A stretch of 34,788 bases of DNA from an uncultured Clostridia bacterium (GTDB lineage Bacteria > Bacillota > Clostridia > TANB77 > CAG-508), in the NCBI GenBank assembly GCA_949045875.1, contig CARPYP010000005.1:38378-73165 (forward strand). The letters are read 5' to 3'. A model generated the notes under the pieces. That model worked only from the letters and a program-made list of their open reading frames with translations. It did no database searches and was not told the DNA's origin. This document shows, one piece after another, positions 8,893 through 16,220 of the stretch. Both the position numbers and the translations under genes were made by a program. Position 1 is the first letter of the stretch. Each line of letters opens with the position of its first letter.

Positions 8893-9832
8893 ATGGAAAG
8901 AGTTTTAACACAGGAAGAAAGAATAAGAAGAGCAGAGGAAATATACTTAAGAAGAAGGAATACAAGACCGCAATATAGAAGCATTAGAGAAACAACAAAT
9001 ATTAGGCAAGAGCCACCTAAAGTAAAAAATTTTAAACTTTTTAAGAAAATGGCTTTACAAATAGTAATTTGTTTATTGCTGTATTGTATTTTTTATTTAA
9101 TTTATGATACTAATTATTCCTTTTCAGATACAACAATAAGTAAGACTCAAGAGATTTTAAACTATGATATTAATTTTGATGAAATATATAAATATATAAG
9201 TGGAAATATAAAAGGATTTATAGAACAAAGAAAAAACTCGATAGGTGATAACAATGTTGAAGATAAAGTAGAAGAAAATAATAATAATCAAGAAAATCCT
9301 AGTAATCAAGAAAATAATGTAAATGAAAATCAACCAGATGAAAATAAACCTAGTCAAACACCTCCAGAAGAACAAGGAAATAAAGAAGAAGTACCAGTAC
9401 AAGTTCAACAAACCTCTGTATCAGAACCGGATTTGAAACAACAATATTCCCTTATAAATCCAGTTAAACGGTGGACGTATATCATCAGAATTTGGAGAAA
9501 GAGAAGCAACCTCTAAAATTGTATCAACTAATCATACAGGAATAGACATTGCTATACCAGAGGGAACTAGTATAGTATCAGCAATGGATGGGAAAGTAAT
9601 AATATCTACTAATTCAATTACATATGGAAATTATATAATGATAGAAAAAGGAGAACTAAGAACAGTATATGCTCATTGTAGTAAACTATTAGTAGAGGAA
9701 GGAAAAGAAATAAAACAAGGAGAAGAAATAGCCAAAGTTGGTCATACAGGAAATGCCACAGGTTCACATTTACATTTTGAGGTAAGGATCAATAACAATA
9801 AGATAAACCCAAGATTAATACTTGATTTTTAA
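8893..9832 (+). CDS. spoIVFA: SpoIVFA-like LytM/M23 sporulation protein, read through a +1 frameshift at CGG codon 193
   Basis: Frame one runs from ATG 8893: a charged cytoplasmic part, one membrane helix (about 53-71) and a low-complexity Asn/Glu/Gln linker. At codon 193 (CGG, 9469-9471) the frame leaves the family and stops at 9516. Skipping C9469 gives a frame that opens with GGRISSEFGER, the usual start of an M23/LytM domain, and runs to 9832. The recoded protein is about 312 residues. The M23 metal ligands are present: H and D of HTGID (about 214 and 218) and the HLH motif (about 292-294), so it may be catalytic. The next gene is spoIVFB, 18 bases on; in Bacillus this pair holds and controls the pro-sigma-K protease at the outer forespore membrane. 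SpoIIQ is the main alternative. Without the shift the whole M23 domain is lost. Confidence 0.78.
9466..9475 (+). other. Proposed +1 recoding site in spoIVFA (AAA-CGG-TGG-A)
   Basis: Zero frame reads AAA CGG TGG ACG; the family frame reads AAA, skips C, then GGT GGA CGT. This is the only in-frame CGG of the gene. The same CGG-TG(A/G) context marks the breaks in sigK and yabP. Confidence 0.6.
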
Positions 9833-9849
9833 AGAAAACGAGGTATAGT

Positions 9850-10491
9850 ATGCATATTAAATTTGACCTAAAAATAATATTTTTCGTTTTATTTTTTTTT
9901 ATATTAGGTTTTGAAAAATTATATTTACTATTTTTAATTTTTGCAATAATACATGAATTATCCCATATGGTAATAGGAATATTACTAGGATTTGAACCAT
10001 CTAAGATACAAATAATGCCTTTTGGAGCATATATAAATTTTAAGATTGATATAAAAAGCTATAACACTAAAATATTAAAAGGTACAATTTGCTCATTAAA
10101 AAAGTTATTTGTTGCATTAGCAGGACCAATAGCAAATATAATTATAGCAATCATATTTTATATGAAAAATGGATATATAATTATAACATACATAAATATA
10201 TTATTGGCAATATTTAATTTGTTACCAATATATCCATTAGATGGGGGCAGAGTATTAAAACAAACTTTGATAATATTATTAGGAAGAAGAAAAGCATTAA
10301 AATATACAAACTTATTATCAAATATATTTTTATTTATAATACTTATTATAAGTTTTATATTCTGCTTTATAACTGAAAGTCTAATAATATTATTAACATT
10401 ATTTTACTTAGTATATATAAGAAAAAAAGAAGATGAGATATATAGACTAAAAGAAAAAGCATATAATATATTAGAGAAAATGTGCACATGA
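9850..10491 (+). CDS. spoIVFB: SpoIVFB-type intramembrane metalloprotease (M50)
   Basis: 213 residues, almost entirely membrane helices. The zinc-binding HELSH is at about 35-39, and the third ligand motif YPLDGGR is at about 129-134, as in site-2 proteases of the SpoIVFB group. SpoIVFB cuts the hydrophobic N-terminal pro-sequence from sigma-K inside the mother-cell membrane. The gene lies 18 bases after spoIVFA, the Bacillus operon order, and a sigK gene with an intact pro-sequence is present 13 kb away. A GAGG ribosome binding site precedes the ATG. The reading frame is intact and contains no CGG. Confidence 0.9.
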   Translation: MHIKFDLKIIFFVLFFFILGFEKLYLLFLIFAIIHELSHMVIGILLGFEPSKIQIMPFGAYINFKIDIKSYNTKILKGTICSLKKLFVALAGPIANIIIAIIFYMKNGYIIITYINILLAIFNLLPIYPLDGGRVLKQTLIILLGRRKALKYTNLLSNIFLFIILIISFIFCFITESLIILLTLFYLVYIRKKEDEIYRLKEKAYNILEKMCT

Positions 10492-10517
10492 GTAACATAA
10501 AAAAATGTGCATTTTTT
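10483..10517 (+). terminator. Terminator at the end of spoIVFB
   Basis: TGCACAT (10483-10489) pairs with ATGTGCA (10505-10511), followed by TTTTTT. The left arm overlaps the spoIVFB stop codon. Confidence 0.65.
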
Positions 10518-10520
10518 ATA

Positions 10521-10549
10521 TTGACATTTGCAAACCTGTGTTCTATAAT
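10521..10549 (+). promoter_or_regulatory. dinB promoter with candidate LexA box
   Basis: TTGACA (10521-10526), 17 bases, TATAAT (10544-10549). The spacer contains CAAAC-CTGT-GTTCT (10531-10544), close to the Gram-positive LexA consensus GAAC-N4-GTTC. A repressor there would block the promoter, consistent with SOS induction of dinB. Confidence 0.7.
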
Positions 10550-10572
10550 ATATATGGAGAGTGATATATTAT

Positions 10573-11787
10573 ATGAAGCAAAGACAAATACTCCATGTTG
10601 ATGTAAATAATGCTTTTTTATCATGGACTGCTACCCAAAAATTAAAAGAAGGCTATGCAATAGATATAAGAGAGATTCCAGCTGTAATAGGTGGAGATGA
10701 AGAAAGACGTTCTGGGATAGTTTTAGCAAAAAGTATGAAAGCAAAAGCTTGTGGTGTAGTTACAGGAGAAACTCTATATCAAGCAAGAAAAAAATGTAAT
10801 AATTTACAAGTATATCCTTCAAGCTATAAGATTTATAAAAAATATTCAAACGAACTATATAATCTATTATTAGAATATACAGATAAAATAGAAAGGTTCA
10901 GTATAGATGAATGTTTTTTAGATATGACAGATTATTTGGTAAATGTAACATTATTAGAAAAAGCAAAAGAAATAAATAAAAGAGTAAAAGAAGAATTAGG
11001 TTTTACGGTAAATGTAGGAGTAGCACATAACAAACTCCTTGCAAAAATGGCGTCAGATTTTGAAAAACCCAATAAGGTACATACTCTGTATGAAAATGAA
11101 ATACCACAAAAAATATGGAACTTGCCAGTAGGTGAATTATTTATGCTAGGTAGAAAAACAGTTCCAAAGCTATACAATATGGGAATACAGAGAATTGGAG
11201 ACTTAGCAAGATTTGATGAACAAATACTAATAAACAAATTTGGAAAGTATGGAAAGTTAATATGGGAATATGCAAATGGAATAGATAACTCTGAAGTGCA
11301 TTTTGAACCAGAAACACCAAAGTCAATAGGAAATTCTATAACATTACCAACAGATATACATTGTAAAGAAAAAATAGCAGAAATTGTATTAGCATTAACA
11401 GAGCAGGTAACATTTAGACTAAGAAGATATGATTTACTTGCAAATGTTGTAAGTGTTCAATTAAGAACAAAAGAATTCAAAGACTATTCACATCAAAGAA
11501 AACTGTCATCTTCAAGTAATAGTACTAGAGAAATATATAATGTTGCAAAAGAAATATTAGATGAAATGTATAAGGGAGAATTTATTAGATTAGTTGGTGT
11601 AAGAACAGATGATTTATGTGATAAAAATCAAAAACAATTATCACTATTTGATGATACTAACTCTAAAAAACAGGAAAAAATAGATAAATCCATAGACTTA
11701 TTAAAGCAAAAATATGGATATAATGCAGTAACTAGAGGTACTGTAATGAATGTAGAGGATATTGTAAAATCAAAAAGAAAAGAATAA
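10573..11787 (+). CDS. dinB: Y-family DNA polymerase IV
   Basis: 404 residues from ATG 10573, with GGAGAG 12 bases upstream; a GTG at 10561 in the same frame is too close to it. The catalytic palm motifs are HVDVNNAFLSW near the N-terminus and SIDECFLDMTDYL at about 102-114. The thumb/little-finger region follows, and the C-terminus has a sliding-clamp binding motif QLSLFDD at about 358. It performs error-prone translesion synthesis. The promoter carries a probable LexA site. Some gut Clostridia encode several Y-family enzymes, so UmuC-like is an acceptable alternative name. Confidence 0.92.
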   Translation: MKQRQILHVDVNNAFLSWTATQKLKEGYAIDIREIPAVIGGDEERRSGIVLAKSMKAKACGVVTGETLYQARKKCNNLQVYPSSYKIYKKYSNELYNLLLEYTDKIERFSIDECFLDMTDYLVNVTLLEKAKEINKRVKEELGFTVNVGVAHNKLLAKMASDFEKPNKVHTLYENEIPQKIWNLPVGELFMLGRKTVPKLYNMGIQRIGDLARFDEQILINKFGKYGKLIWEYANGIDNSEVHFEPETPKSIGNSITLPTDIHCKEKIAEIVLALTEQVTFRLRRYDLLANVVSVQLRTKEFKDYSHQRKLSSSSNSTREIYNVAKEILDEMYKGEFIRLVGVRTDDLCDKNQKQLSLFDDTNSKKQEKIDKSIDLLKQKYGYNAVTRGTVMNVEDIVKSKRKE

Positions 11788-11798
11788 ATCAGTGTAAG

Positions 11799-11826
11799 AG
11801 GGAGAGTATTACTCTCCCTTAAAATA
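11799..11826 (+). terminator. Hairpin terminator after dinB
   Basis: AGGGAGAGT pairs with ACTCTCCCT around a three-base loop, followed by a weak TAAAATATTT tract. Confidence 0.65.
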
Positions 11827-11921
11827 TTTCAATAAATTTATAAAAAATCAAATTATTTATATATTTTTGTAATAAAATGAAAAAAGTTATCTCTTATTAT
11901 ATATGAAAGGAGGAAAACGTT

Positions 11922-12056
11922 ATGCCGAATATTGAAGAAATATATAAACAATATTGTAATTCGGTATATAAATATCTATTCTGCTTAACACATAATGAAA
12001 CTATATCTGAAGATTTAACACAGGAAACTTTTGCAATACTGAATCTAAAAAATTAG
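11922..12056 (+). pseudogene. ECF sigma factor, N-terminal remnant
   Basis: 44 codons from an ATG with a perfect AAAGGAGG ribosome binding site. IEEIYKQYCNSVYKYLFCLTHNETISEDLTQETF is the start of region 2 of an ECF sigma factor, including the conserved DLTQETF. Immediately afterwards, at about 12036-12038, the sequence jumps to the zinc-finger part of an anti-sigma protein in another frame, and the sigma frame stops at 12056. The rest of region 2 and all of region 4 are missing. This is an internal deletion that removed most of the sigma gene and the start of its anti-sigma partner. Confidence 0.85.
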
Positions 12057-12937
12057 TAGAAAAACATTTATTAAAATGTGATAATTGTCAAACTAAACAT
12101 AAAGAAATAAAAGCAGATATTGAAGAAAATGAAAATAATCAAACGAAAGAAATTGATTATTTAAAGAAAATAAGAAGAAAAAGCAGAATAAAATCAGTAA
12201 TTTTAGCAATAGTTATAATACTTATATTATGCTTTATTACATATTTATATAAATTTATAATAATTAATAATATTATGAATAAAGCGGAGAAATCTTTACA
12301 ATCAAATAATTTATATATAGAAACAAGAACTGAAACGAGAGATAACCATGTAATAATATGCAAAAGGTATTATAAAGATAGTAAATATAAAGAAATTACT
12401 GAAGAATATTCTGATGATGGAGTAGAATTAATGGGTATATCATATTCAACTATTAATTCAGATGAAAGATTAGAAATAAATGATAGAGCAAAAATAGCAA
12501 TGATTGAAAAAGGTGACTTAATCAAAGATTATAATAATACTGAGAGTATGTTAAAGTTTGTACCATTTATAGATAAACCTAAGAATAATTTTGTGTCTTT
12601 ATATCTTAATTTAGGTAAAACATTTTTAATGTCAATAGATACATATAAATATTCTAATGGTAAGGAATGTTATGTATTAAAATATAAATATGAAAAACCA
12701 CAGAATTATGAAATATGGATAGATAAAGATACAGGATTACCAATAAAGGAAGTACGTAGAGAAGCTGAAAAATCTTTTTTTGCAGGAACAGATATAGTAA
12801 AACAAATTAGAGATATGGTTGAAGAATATACATATGAATTTGGAATTGTAACAGATGAAGATGTATCTATACCAGACCTATCAGAATATGAAATCATAAA
12901 TTATACTAGAAACATGGAGGAACTAATAAATAATTAA
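12038..12937 (+). pseudogene. Anti-sigma factor, 5'-truncated remnant
   Basis: An open frame from about 12038, entered without a start codon. It opens with the C-terminal half of a zinc-binding anti-sigma domain (EKHLLKCDNCQTKH, the HxxxCxxC motif), followed by a linker, one membrane helix (about 12190-12265) and an extracellular domain with tight-turn motifs such as YVLKYKYEKPQNYEIWIDKDTGLPIKE, typical of outer-membrane-facing or LolA-like stress sensors. An ATG at 12275 could still give a 220-residue product without the helix. The gene is therefore probably dead or reduced to a soluble fragment. The partner sigma is the remnant at 11922-12056. Confidence 0.75.
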
Positions 12938-12964
12938 TTATTTGTTCATAATTTGAACAAATAA
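12938..12964 (+). terminator. Hairpin after the anti-sigma remnant
   Basis: TTATTTGTTCA pairs with TGAACAAATAA around a five-base loop. No U-tract follows, so its role as terminator is uncertain. Confidence 0.45.
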
Positions 12965-13010
12965 ACAAAATATGCTAAAATAATCTCATTAATATATGGG
13001 GAGAAATATA

Positions 13011-13913
13011 ATGATAAATAATATACCTAATTTTTTGTATGAGAGATTATTGAAACAATATGGCGAAAAACTAACAGAAAGCATTTTAAATGGATTTTCT
13101 GTTAAAAGATATGTAACTTTAAGGGTAAATACTTTAAAATCAAATACAGACAAAATTAAAGAAATTCTTAATTCTTTAAATATTAAATATAAAGAAGTGG
13201 AATGGAGTAGAGAGGCATTAATATTAGAAGAAGTAGATGAAGCAGAAATAAGAAAACTATCAATATATGAAAATGGAGAGATATATTTACAAAGTTTATC
13301 TTCTATGCTACCAGCTATTGTATTAGACCCTAAATCTGATGAAAATATATTAGACATGGCAGCAGCACCAGGTGGAAAAACTACTCAAATGGCTAGTTTA
13401 TCTCAAAATAAAGCATTAATCACTGCCTGTGAGAAAAATAAGATAAGAGCAGAGAGACTAAAATATAATATTGAAAAACAAGGAGCAAATAAAGTAAATG
13501 TATTAATAGAAGACGCTAGAAATTTAGACAGTTATTTCTCATTTGATAAAATTTTATTAGATGCACCTTGTAGTGGCAGTGGAACTGTTAATATAAATAA
13601 TGAAAAATTAGGAAATATATTTACAGAGGAATTAATAAATAGGTCTGTAAAAACTCAATATGAATTACTAAAAAAAGCAATAAGCATTTTGAAATCAGGG
13701 CATGAAATGGTATATTCAACATGTTCAATACTAGAAGAAGAAAATGAAAAAAATATAGAAAAAATATTAAAAAATAATAATATTGAAATAGTACCAATAG
13801 ATGAAAATTTATTTAAAGAGGCAAATTTATTACCTACAAAAATAAAAGGTACTATAATAGTAGCACCAAATGAACTATATGAGGGATTTTTTATTGCTAA
13901 ACTAAGAAAATAG
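13011..13913 (+). CDS. RsmB/Nol1-type rRNA (cytosine-C5) methyltransferase
   Basis: 300 residues from ATG 13011 with GGGGAG upstream. An N-terminal RNA-binding part has the family motif VTLRVNTLK (about 35-43). The SAM site is DMAAAPGGKTTQMASL at about 113-128. The two cysteines of the m5C mechanism are in DAPCSGSG (about 188) and YSTCS (about 234). The compact size and missing NusB-like domain fit the RsmF/YebU-like or Nol1/Nop2/Sun group in Firmicutes rather than classical RsmB. The substrate is most likely 16S rRNA; the exact cytosine is not predictable. Confidence 0.85.
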   Translation: MINNIPNFLYERLLKQYGEKLTESILNGFSVKRYVTLRVNTLKSNTDKIKEILNSLNIKYKEVEWSREALILEEVDEAEIRKLSIYENGEIYLQSLSSMLPAIVLDPKSDENILDMAAAPGGKTTQMASLSQNKALITACEKNKIRAERLKYNIEKQGANKVNVLIEDARNLDSYFSFDKILLDAPCSGSGTVNINNEKLGNIFTEELINRSVKTQYELLKKAISILKSGHEMVYSTCSILEEENEKNIEKILKNNNIEIVPIDENLFKEANLLPTKIKGTIIVAPNELYEGFFIAKLRK

Positions 13914-13919
13914 CACAAA

Positions 13920-13942
13920 AGCGGGGATATACATACCCCGCT
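13920..13942. terminator. Bidirectional terminator between convergent genes
   Basis: AGCGGGG pairs with CCCCGCT; it serves the methyltransferase on the plus strand and the 73-residue gene on the minus strand. The minus-strand side ends in TTTTGTGC and the plus-strand side in CTATTTG. Confidence 0.75.
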
Positions 13943-13954
13943 CTATTTGACGCA

Positions 13955-14176
13955 TTACTTCTTCTTGTTTCTTTTCTCTATCTGAATAATTAAAAATGGT
14001 GCTACTATTAAAATTCCAGCTATTTTAATTATCCCTGCAAGACTTGGTACTAAACATACCAAAATCCCTGCAACAAGTAGAATGCTAATAACTCTCTTAG
14101 CAATAGACCGAGTTTCAGGATCAGAGAAAAATACCTCTAAAAAGTTGTCAAGTGTCCGATTAAAAAAGTTTTTCAT
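13955..14176 (-). CDS. Small membrane protein with CGG codons (foreign codon use)
   Basis: 73 residues: an amphipathic N-terminus, two adjacent hydrophobic segments (about 27-46 and 48-65) and a basic tail RNKKK. Two of its arginines use in-frame CGG (NRTLD and ETRSI), a codon not used in frame anywhere in the surrounding chromosomal genes except at the three frameshift sites. It follows the 88-residue gene by 19 bases, so they form one operon. Function unknown. The codon use suggests recent acquisition. Confidence 0.7.
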   Translation of the reverse strand: MKNFFNRTLDNFLEVFFSDPETRSIAKRVISILLVAGILVCLVPSLAGIIKIAGILIVAPFLIIQIEKRNKKK

Positions 14177-14195
14177 ATTAACTCTCCTTCACTTA

Positions 14196-14462
14196 TTATT
14201 GATGCTGGTTTATTAGGAATAAAACTACCAAAATAATAGTAGATATACTCCATACAATTATTAGCCAATCTGGGAGTACATTGTAATCAATATCTCCTTT
14301 TTGGCTTCCCAATTTTAACATTGCAAAAAGAGTTGCCATTGCAAATATTATTCCAGATATAACTGCTACAGGAATCCGTACAGTAGGGAATATTATTACC
14401 CCTATTATTGCTATCGCTATTACTATAATAAAAGAAATAGCATTCCGCTTATTTTTGTTCAT
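14196..14462 (-). CDS. Small three-helix membrane protein with CGG codons
   Basis: 88 residues with three hydrophobic segments (about 8-27, 30-50 and 66-84). GGAGG lies six bases before the ATG. Two arginines are in-frame CGG (NKRNA and TVRIP). It is the first gene of a divergent operon facing the DtxR-type regulator, with its own promoter and an operator-like repeat. No family is recognised. With its neighbour it may form a small membrane complex controlled by the regulator. Confidence 0.7.
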   Translation of the reverse strand: MNKNKRNAISFIIVIAIAIIGVIIFPTVRIPVAVISGIIFAMATLFAMLKLGSQKGDIDYNVLPDWLIIVWSISTIILVVLFLINQHQ

Positions 14463-14500
14463 AATTATGAACCTCCTTTTTTTATTTTCCGCATTAGGTG

Positions 14501-14520
14501 TTTTAACCCATACTTAACAT
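14501..14520 (-). promoter_or_regulatory. Operator-like repeat in the divergent promoter (small-protein side)
   Basis: On the minus strand this reads ATGTTAAGTATGGGTTAAAA, two bases past the -10 box. It resembles the regulator-side repeat ATGTTAACCATAGTTAACAT. The two repeats occupy matching positions in both promoters, so one regulator probably acts on both. Confidence 0.6.
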
Positions 14521-14522
14521 AA

Positions 14523-14551
14523 ATTATACCATAAAAATAACTAAAAGTCAA
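14523..14551 (-). promoter_or_regulatory. Promoter of the small membrane protein operon
   Basis: On the minus strand: TTGACT (14551-14546), a 17-base spacer and TATAAT (14528-14523). Confidence 0.82.
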
Positions 14552-14567
14552 AAATTGAATGTTAACC

Positions 14568-14596
14568 TTGACAAACAAATATTACTGTATTATAAT
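14568..14596 (+). promoter_or_regulatory. Promoter of the DtxR-type regulator
   Basis: TTGACA (14568-14573), 17 bases, TATAAT (14591-14596). A half-site ATGTTAACC lies just upstream at 14559-14567. Confidence 0.87.
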
Positions 14597-14614
14597 GTTA
14601 ACCATAGTTAACAT
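14595..14614 (+). promoter_or_regulatory. Inverted-repeat operator of the DtxR-type regulator
   Basis: ATGTTAAC-CATA-GTTAACAT, a perfect eight-base inverted repeat overlapping the end of the -10 box. Its position implies autoregulation. Confidence 0.75.
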
Positions 14615-14627
14615 GGAGGAGTTAGAA

Positions 14628-15077
14628 ATGATATCAAAAGCTTCAGAAGAATATTTAAAAACAATGTATATTTTAAATAAGCAAAATGGAAATATTAGAG
14701 TTACAGATATTGCTAATAAAATGAACTGTTCTAAACCTAGTGTAAATAAAGCTATTTATAATTTAAAAGATGAAGGAATGTTAAATTATGAATCTTATGG
14801 AACAATTGAATTAACTCCAGAAGGAGAAAACTTAGCAAAAAAAATTTTAGAAGCATATGATATTGTTTATTTATTTTTAAAGGATGTATTAAATTTAGGG
14901 GAAGACGAAGCAGAAAATGAGGCCGAAAGAATTAAATTAGCAATAAATGATAATACTATAAATAAACTCGCAAAATATGTTCATAAGGTTTTAGAATTAA
15001 GCAATTTAGATTGTAATTATGATGTTAATAGAGAAAGATGTAGAGATTGTGTAAAACGAACAAATATTAAAAAATGA
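14628..15077 (+). CDS. DtxR-family regulator with altered metal ligands
   Basis: 149 residues from ATG 14628 with GGAGGAG upstream. A winged helix (ISKASEEYLKTMYILNKQNGN... through LTPEGENLAKKI) matches the DtxR/MntR family, and the dimerisation region follows. Two positions usually filled by histidine ligands appear changed: AYDIVYLFL where the family has RHxLLxxFL, and AERIKLAI where it has xxIEHxI. A C-terminal cluster of three cysteines (LDCN...RCRDC) is extra. It may sense something other than Mn or Fe in the usual way. It sits between a divergent membrane-protein operon and the SUF operon. Confidence 0.8.
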   Translation: MISKASEEYLKTMYILNKQNGNIRVTDIANKMNCSKPSVNKAIYNLKDEGMLNYESYGTIELTPEGENLAKKILEAYDIVYLFLKDVLNLGEDEAENEAERIKLAINDNTINKLAKYVHKVLELSNLDCNYDVNRERCRDCVKRTNIKK

Positions 15078-15084
15078 ATAAAAC

Positions 15085-15180
15085 GGGTGGACGCAAGGCT
15101 CACCCCTACAAAAATTTATTTAATAAATTGTAGGGGCATCGTTTGCGGGAATACATCGTAGGAAAGACACCACTGTGCCC
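15085..15180. repeat. Intergenic GTAGGGGC repeat, copy A
   Basis: CCCCTACAA (15103-15111) and TTGTAGGGG (15128-15136) form a hairpin, followed by GGGGCATCGTTTGCGGGAAT and a distal CACCACTGTGCCC. The same segments occur in inverted orientation at 17634-17692 and in part at 20656-20680, all within the SUF/mnmA gene cluster. It looks like a small non-autonomous repeat. Confidence 0.75.
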
Positions 15181-15225
15181 TTATAAAATAATAATTATAA
15201 AACATTAAATAGAAAGGATTTTAAG

Positions 15226-15972
15226 ATGAAAGAAACTTTAATAGAAATAAAAGATTTATGTGTAAAAGCAGAAGAAAAAGAAATTCTAAAAGGAATAAAT
15301 TTAAACATAAATAAAGGAGAAATACATGTAATAATGGGGCCAAATGGTTCTGGAAAAACTACAACAGCAAATGCAATTTTAAACAATCCTGCATATACAA
15401 AAACAAAAGGAACAATTAATTTTGAAGGAACTGATATAACAAACTCAAAAACTGATGAAATTGCAAGAAAAGGCGTATTTATGTCATTCCAATTACCAGA
15501 AGAAATACCAGGCGTATCTGTAACTAACTTCTTAAAATATGCTAAAAATAAAGTTACAGGAGAACCAGTAAAAATATTTAAGTTTAAACAAGAATTAAAA
15601 GGGTATATGGAAGAATTAAATATGAACTCAAATAATATGGAAAGAAGCTTAAATGTAGGATTTTCTGGTGGAGAAAAGAAGAAAAATGAAATACTACAAA
15701 TGCTTGTATTAAATCCAAAACTAGCCATTTTAGACGAAACAGACTCAGGATTAGATGTAGACGCTATAAAAACAGTATCAAAAGGAATAGAAATGTTTAA
15801 AAACAATGATAATGCAATACTTATTATAACTCATAATACAAAAATACTACACAGCTTAAAAGTAGATTATGTACATGTTTTAGTAAACGGAAAAATTGTA
15901 AAAACAGGAGGACAAGAACTGGCGAATGAGATTGAAGCGAATGGATATGAGCGATATAAGCATAAAGCGTGA
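15226..15972 (+). CDS. sufC: SUF Fe-S assembly ATPase SufC
   Basis: 248 residues. Walker A GPNGSGKT at about 37-44, signature FSGGEKKKNEI at about 145, Walker B LAILDETDSGLD: the typical SufC forms. It binds SufB and SufD and powers their rearrangement during cluster assembly. AGAAAGGA precedes the ATG. The last 13 codons lie in a unit that is repeated twice more downstream of the stop (15934-16082). Confidence 0.95.
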   Translation: MKETLIEIKDLCVKAEEKEILKGINLNINKGEIHVIMGPNGSGKTTTANAILNNPAYTKTKGTINFEGTDITNSKTDEIARKGVFMSFQLPEEIPGVSVTNFLKYAKNKVTGEPVKIFKFKQELKGYMEELNMNSNNMERSLNVGFSGGEKKKNEILQMLVLNPKLAILDETDSGLDVDAIKTVSKGIEMFKNNDNAILIITHNTKILHSLKVDYVHVLVNGKIVKTGGQELANEIEANGYERYKHKA

Positions 15973-16082
15973 GAAATTTATGAAATAAATTTCACTCGCA
16001 TTTATGCGAAGCGAATGGATATGAGCGATATAAGCATAAAGCGTGAGAAATTTATGCGAAGCAAATGGATATGAGCGATATA
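15934..16082 (+). repeat. Direct repeats derived from the 3' end of sufC
   Basis: The unit GAAGCGAATGGATATGAGCG and its continuation to GTGAGAAATTTATG occurs at 15934 (coding), again at 16008, and as a shorter copy at 16058 (GAAGCAAATGG...). Offsets are 74 and 50 bases. The spacer GTGAGAAATTTATgaaATAAATTTCAC (15969-15995) is itself palindromic. Confidence 0.85.
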
Positions 16083-16088
16083 AATAGA

Positions 16089-16152
16089 GGTGACACAAAT
16101 GTGCCACCCAAAAATATATATTATAAATATTAGGATCCACGTTGTGGTATCC
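16089..16152 (+). other. Two small hairpins between sufC and sufB
   Basis: GGTGACACAAATGTGCCACC (16089-16108) folds with one mismatch. GGATCCACGTTGTGGTATCC (16133-16152) folds with one bulged T. Neither has a U-tract. They may stabilise or process the sufCB mRNA. Confidence 0.5.
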
Positions 16153-16220
16153 AAATATAATATTATTATACCACATTAATAAAAAAAGTCAAATTTAGTA
16201 AATAAGGAAGGACTTTCGAA

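Noticed and set aside
11922..12056. CGG-type recoding in the sigma/anti-sigma region
   Set aside because: There is no in-frame CGG at the junction and large parts of both proteins are missing, so this is a deletion.
15085..15100. CGGGTGG in copy A and CGGTG in copy B (17675) as further recoding sites
   Set aside because: Both lie in noncoding repeat DNA.
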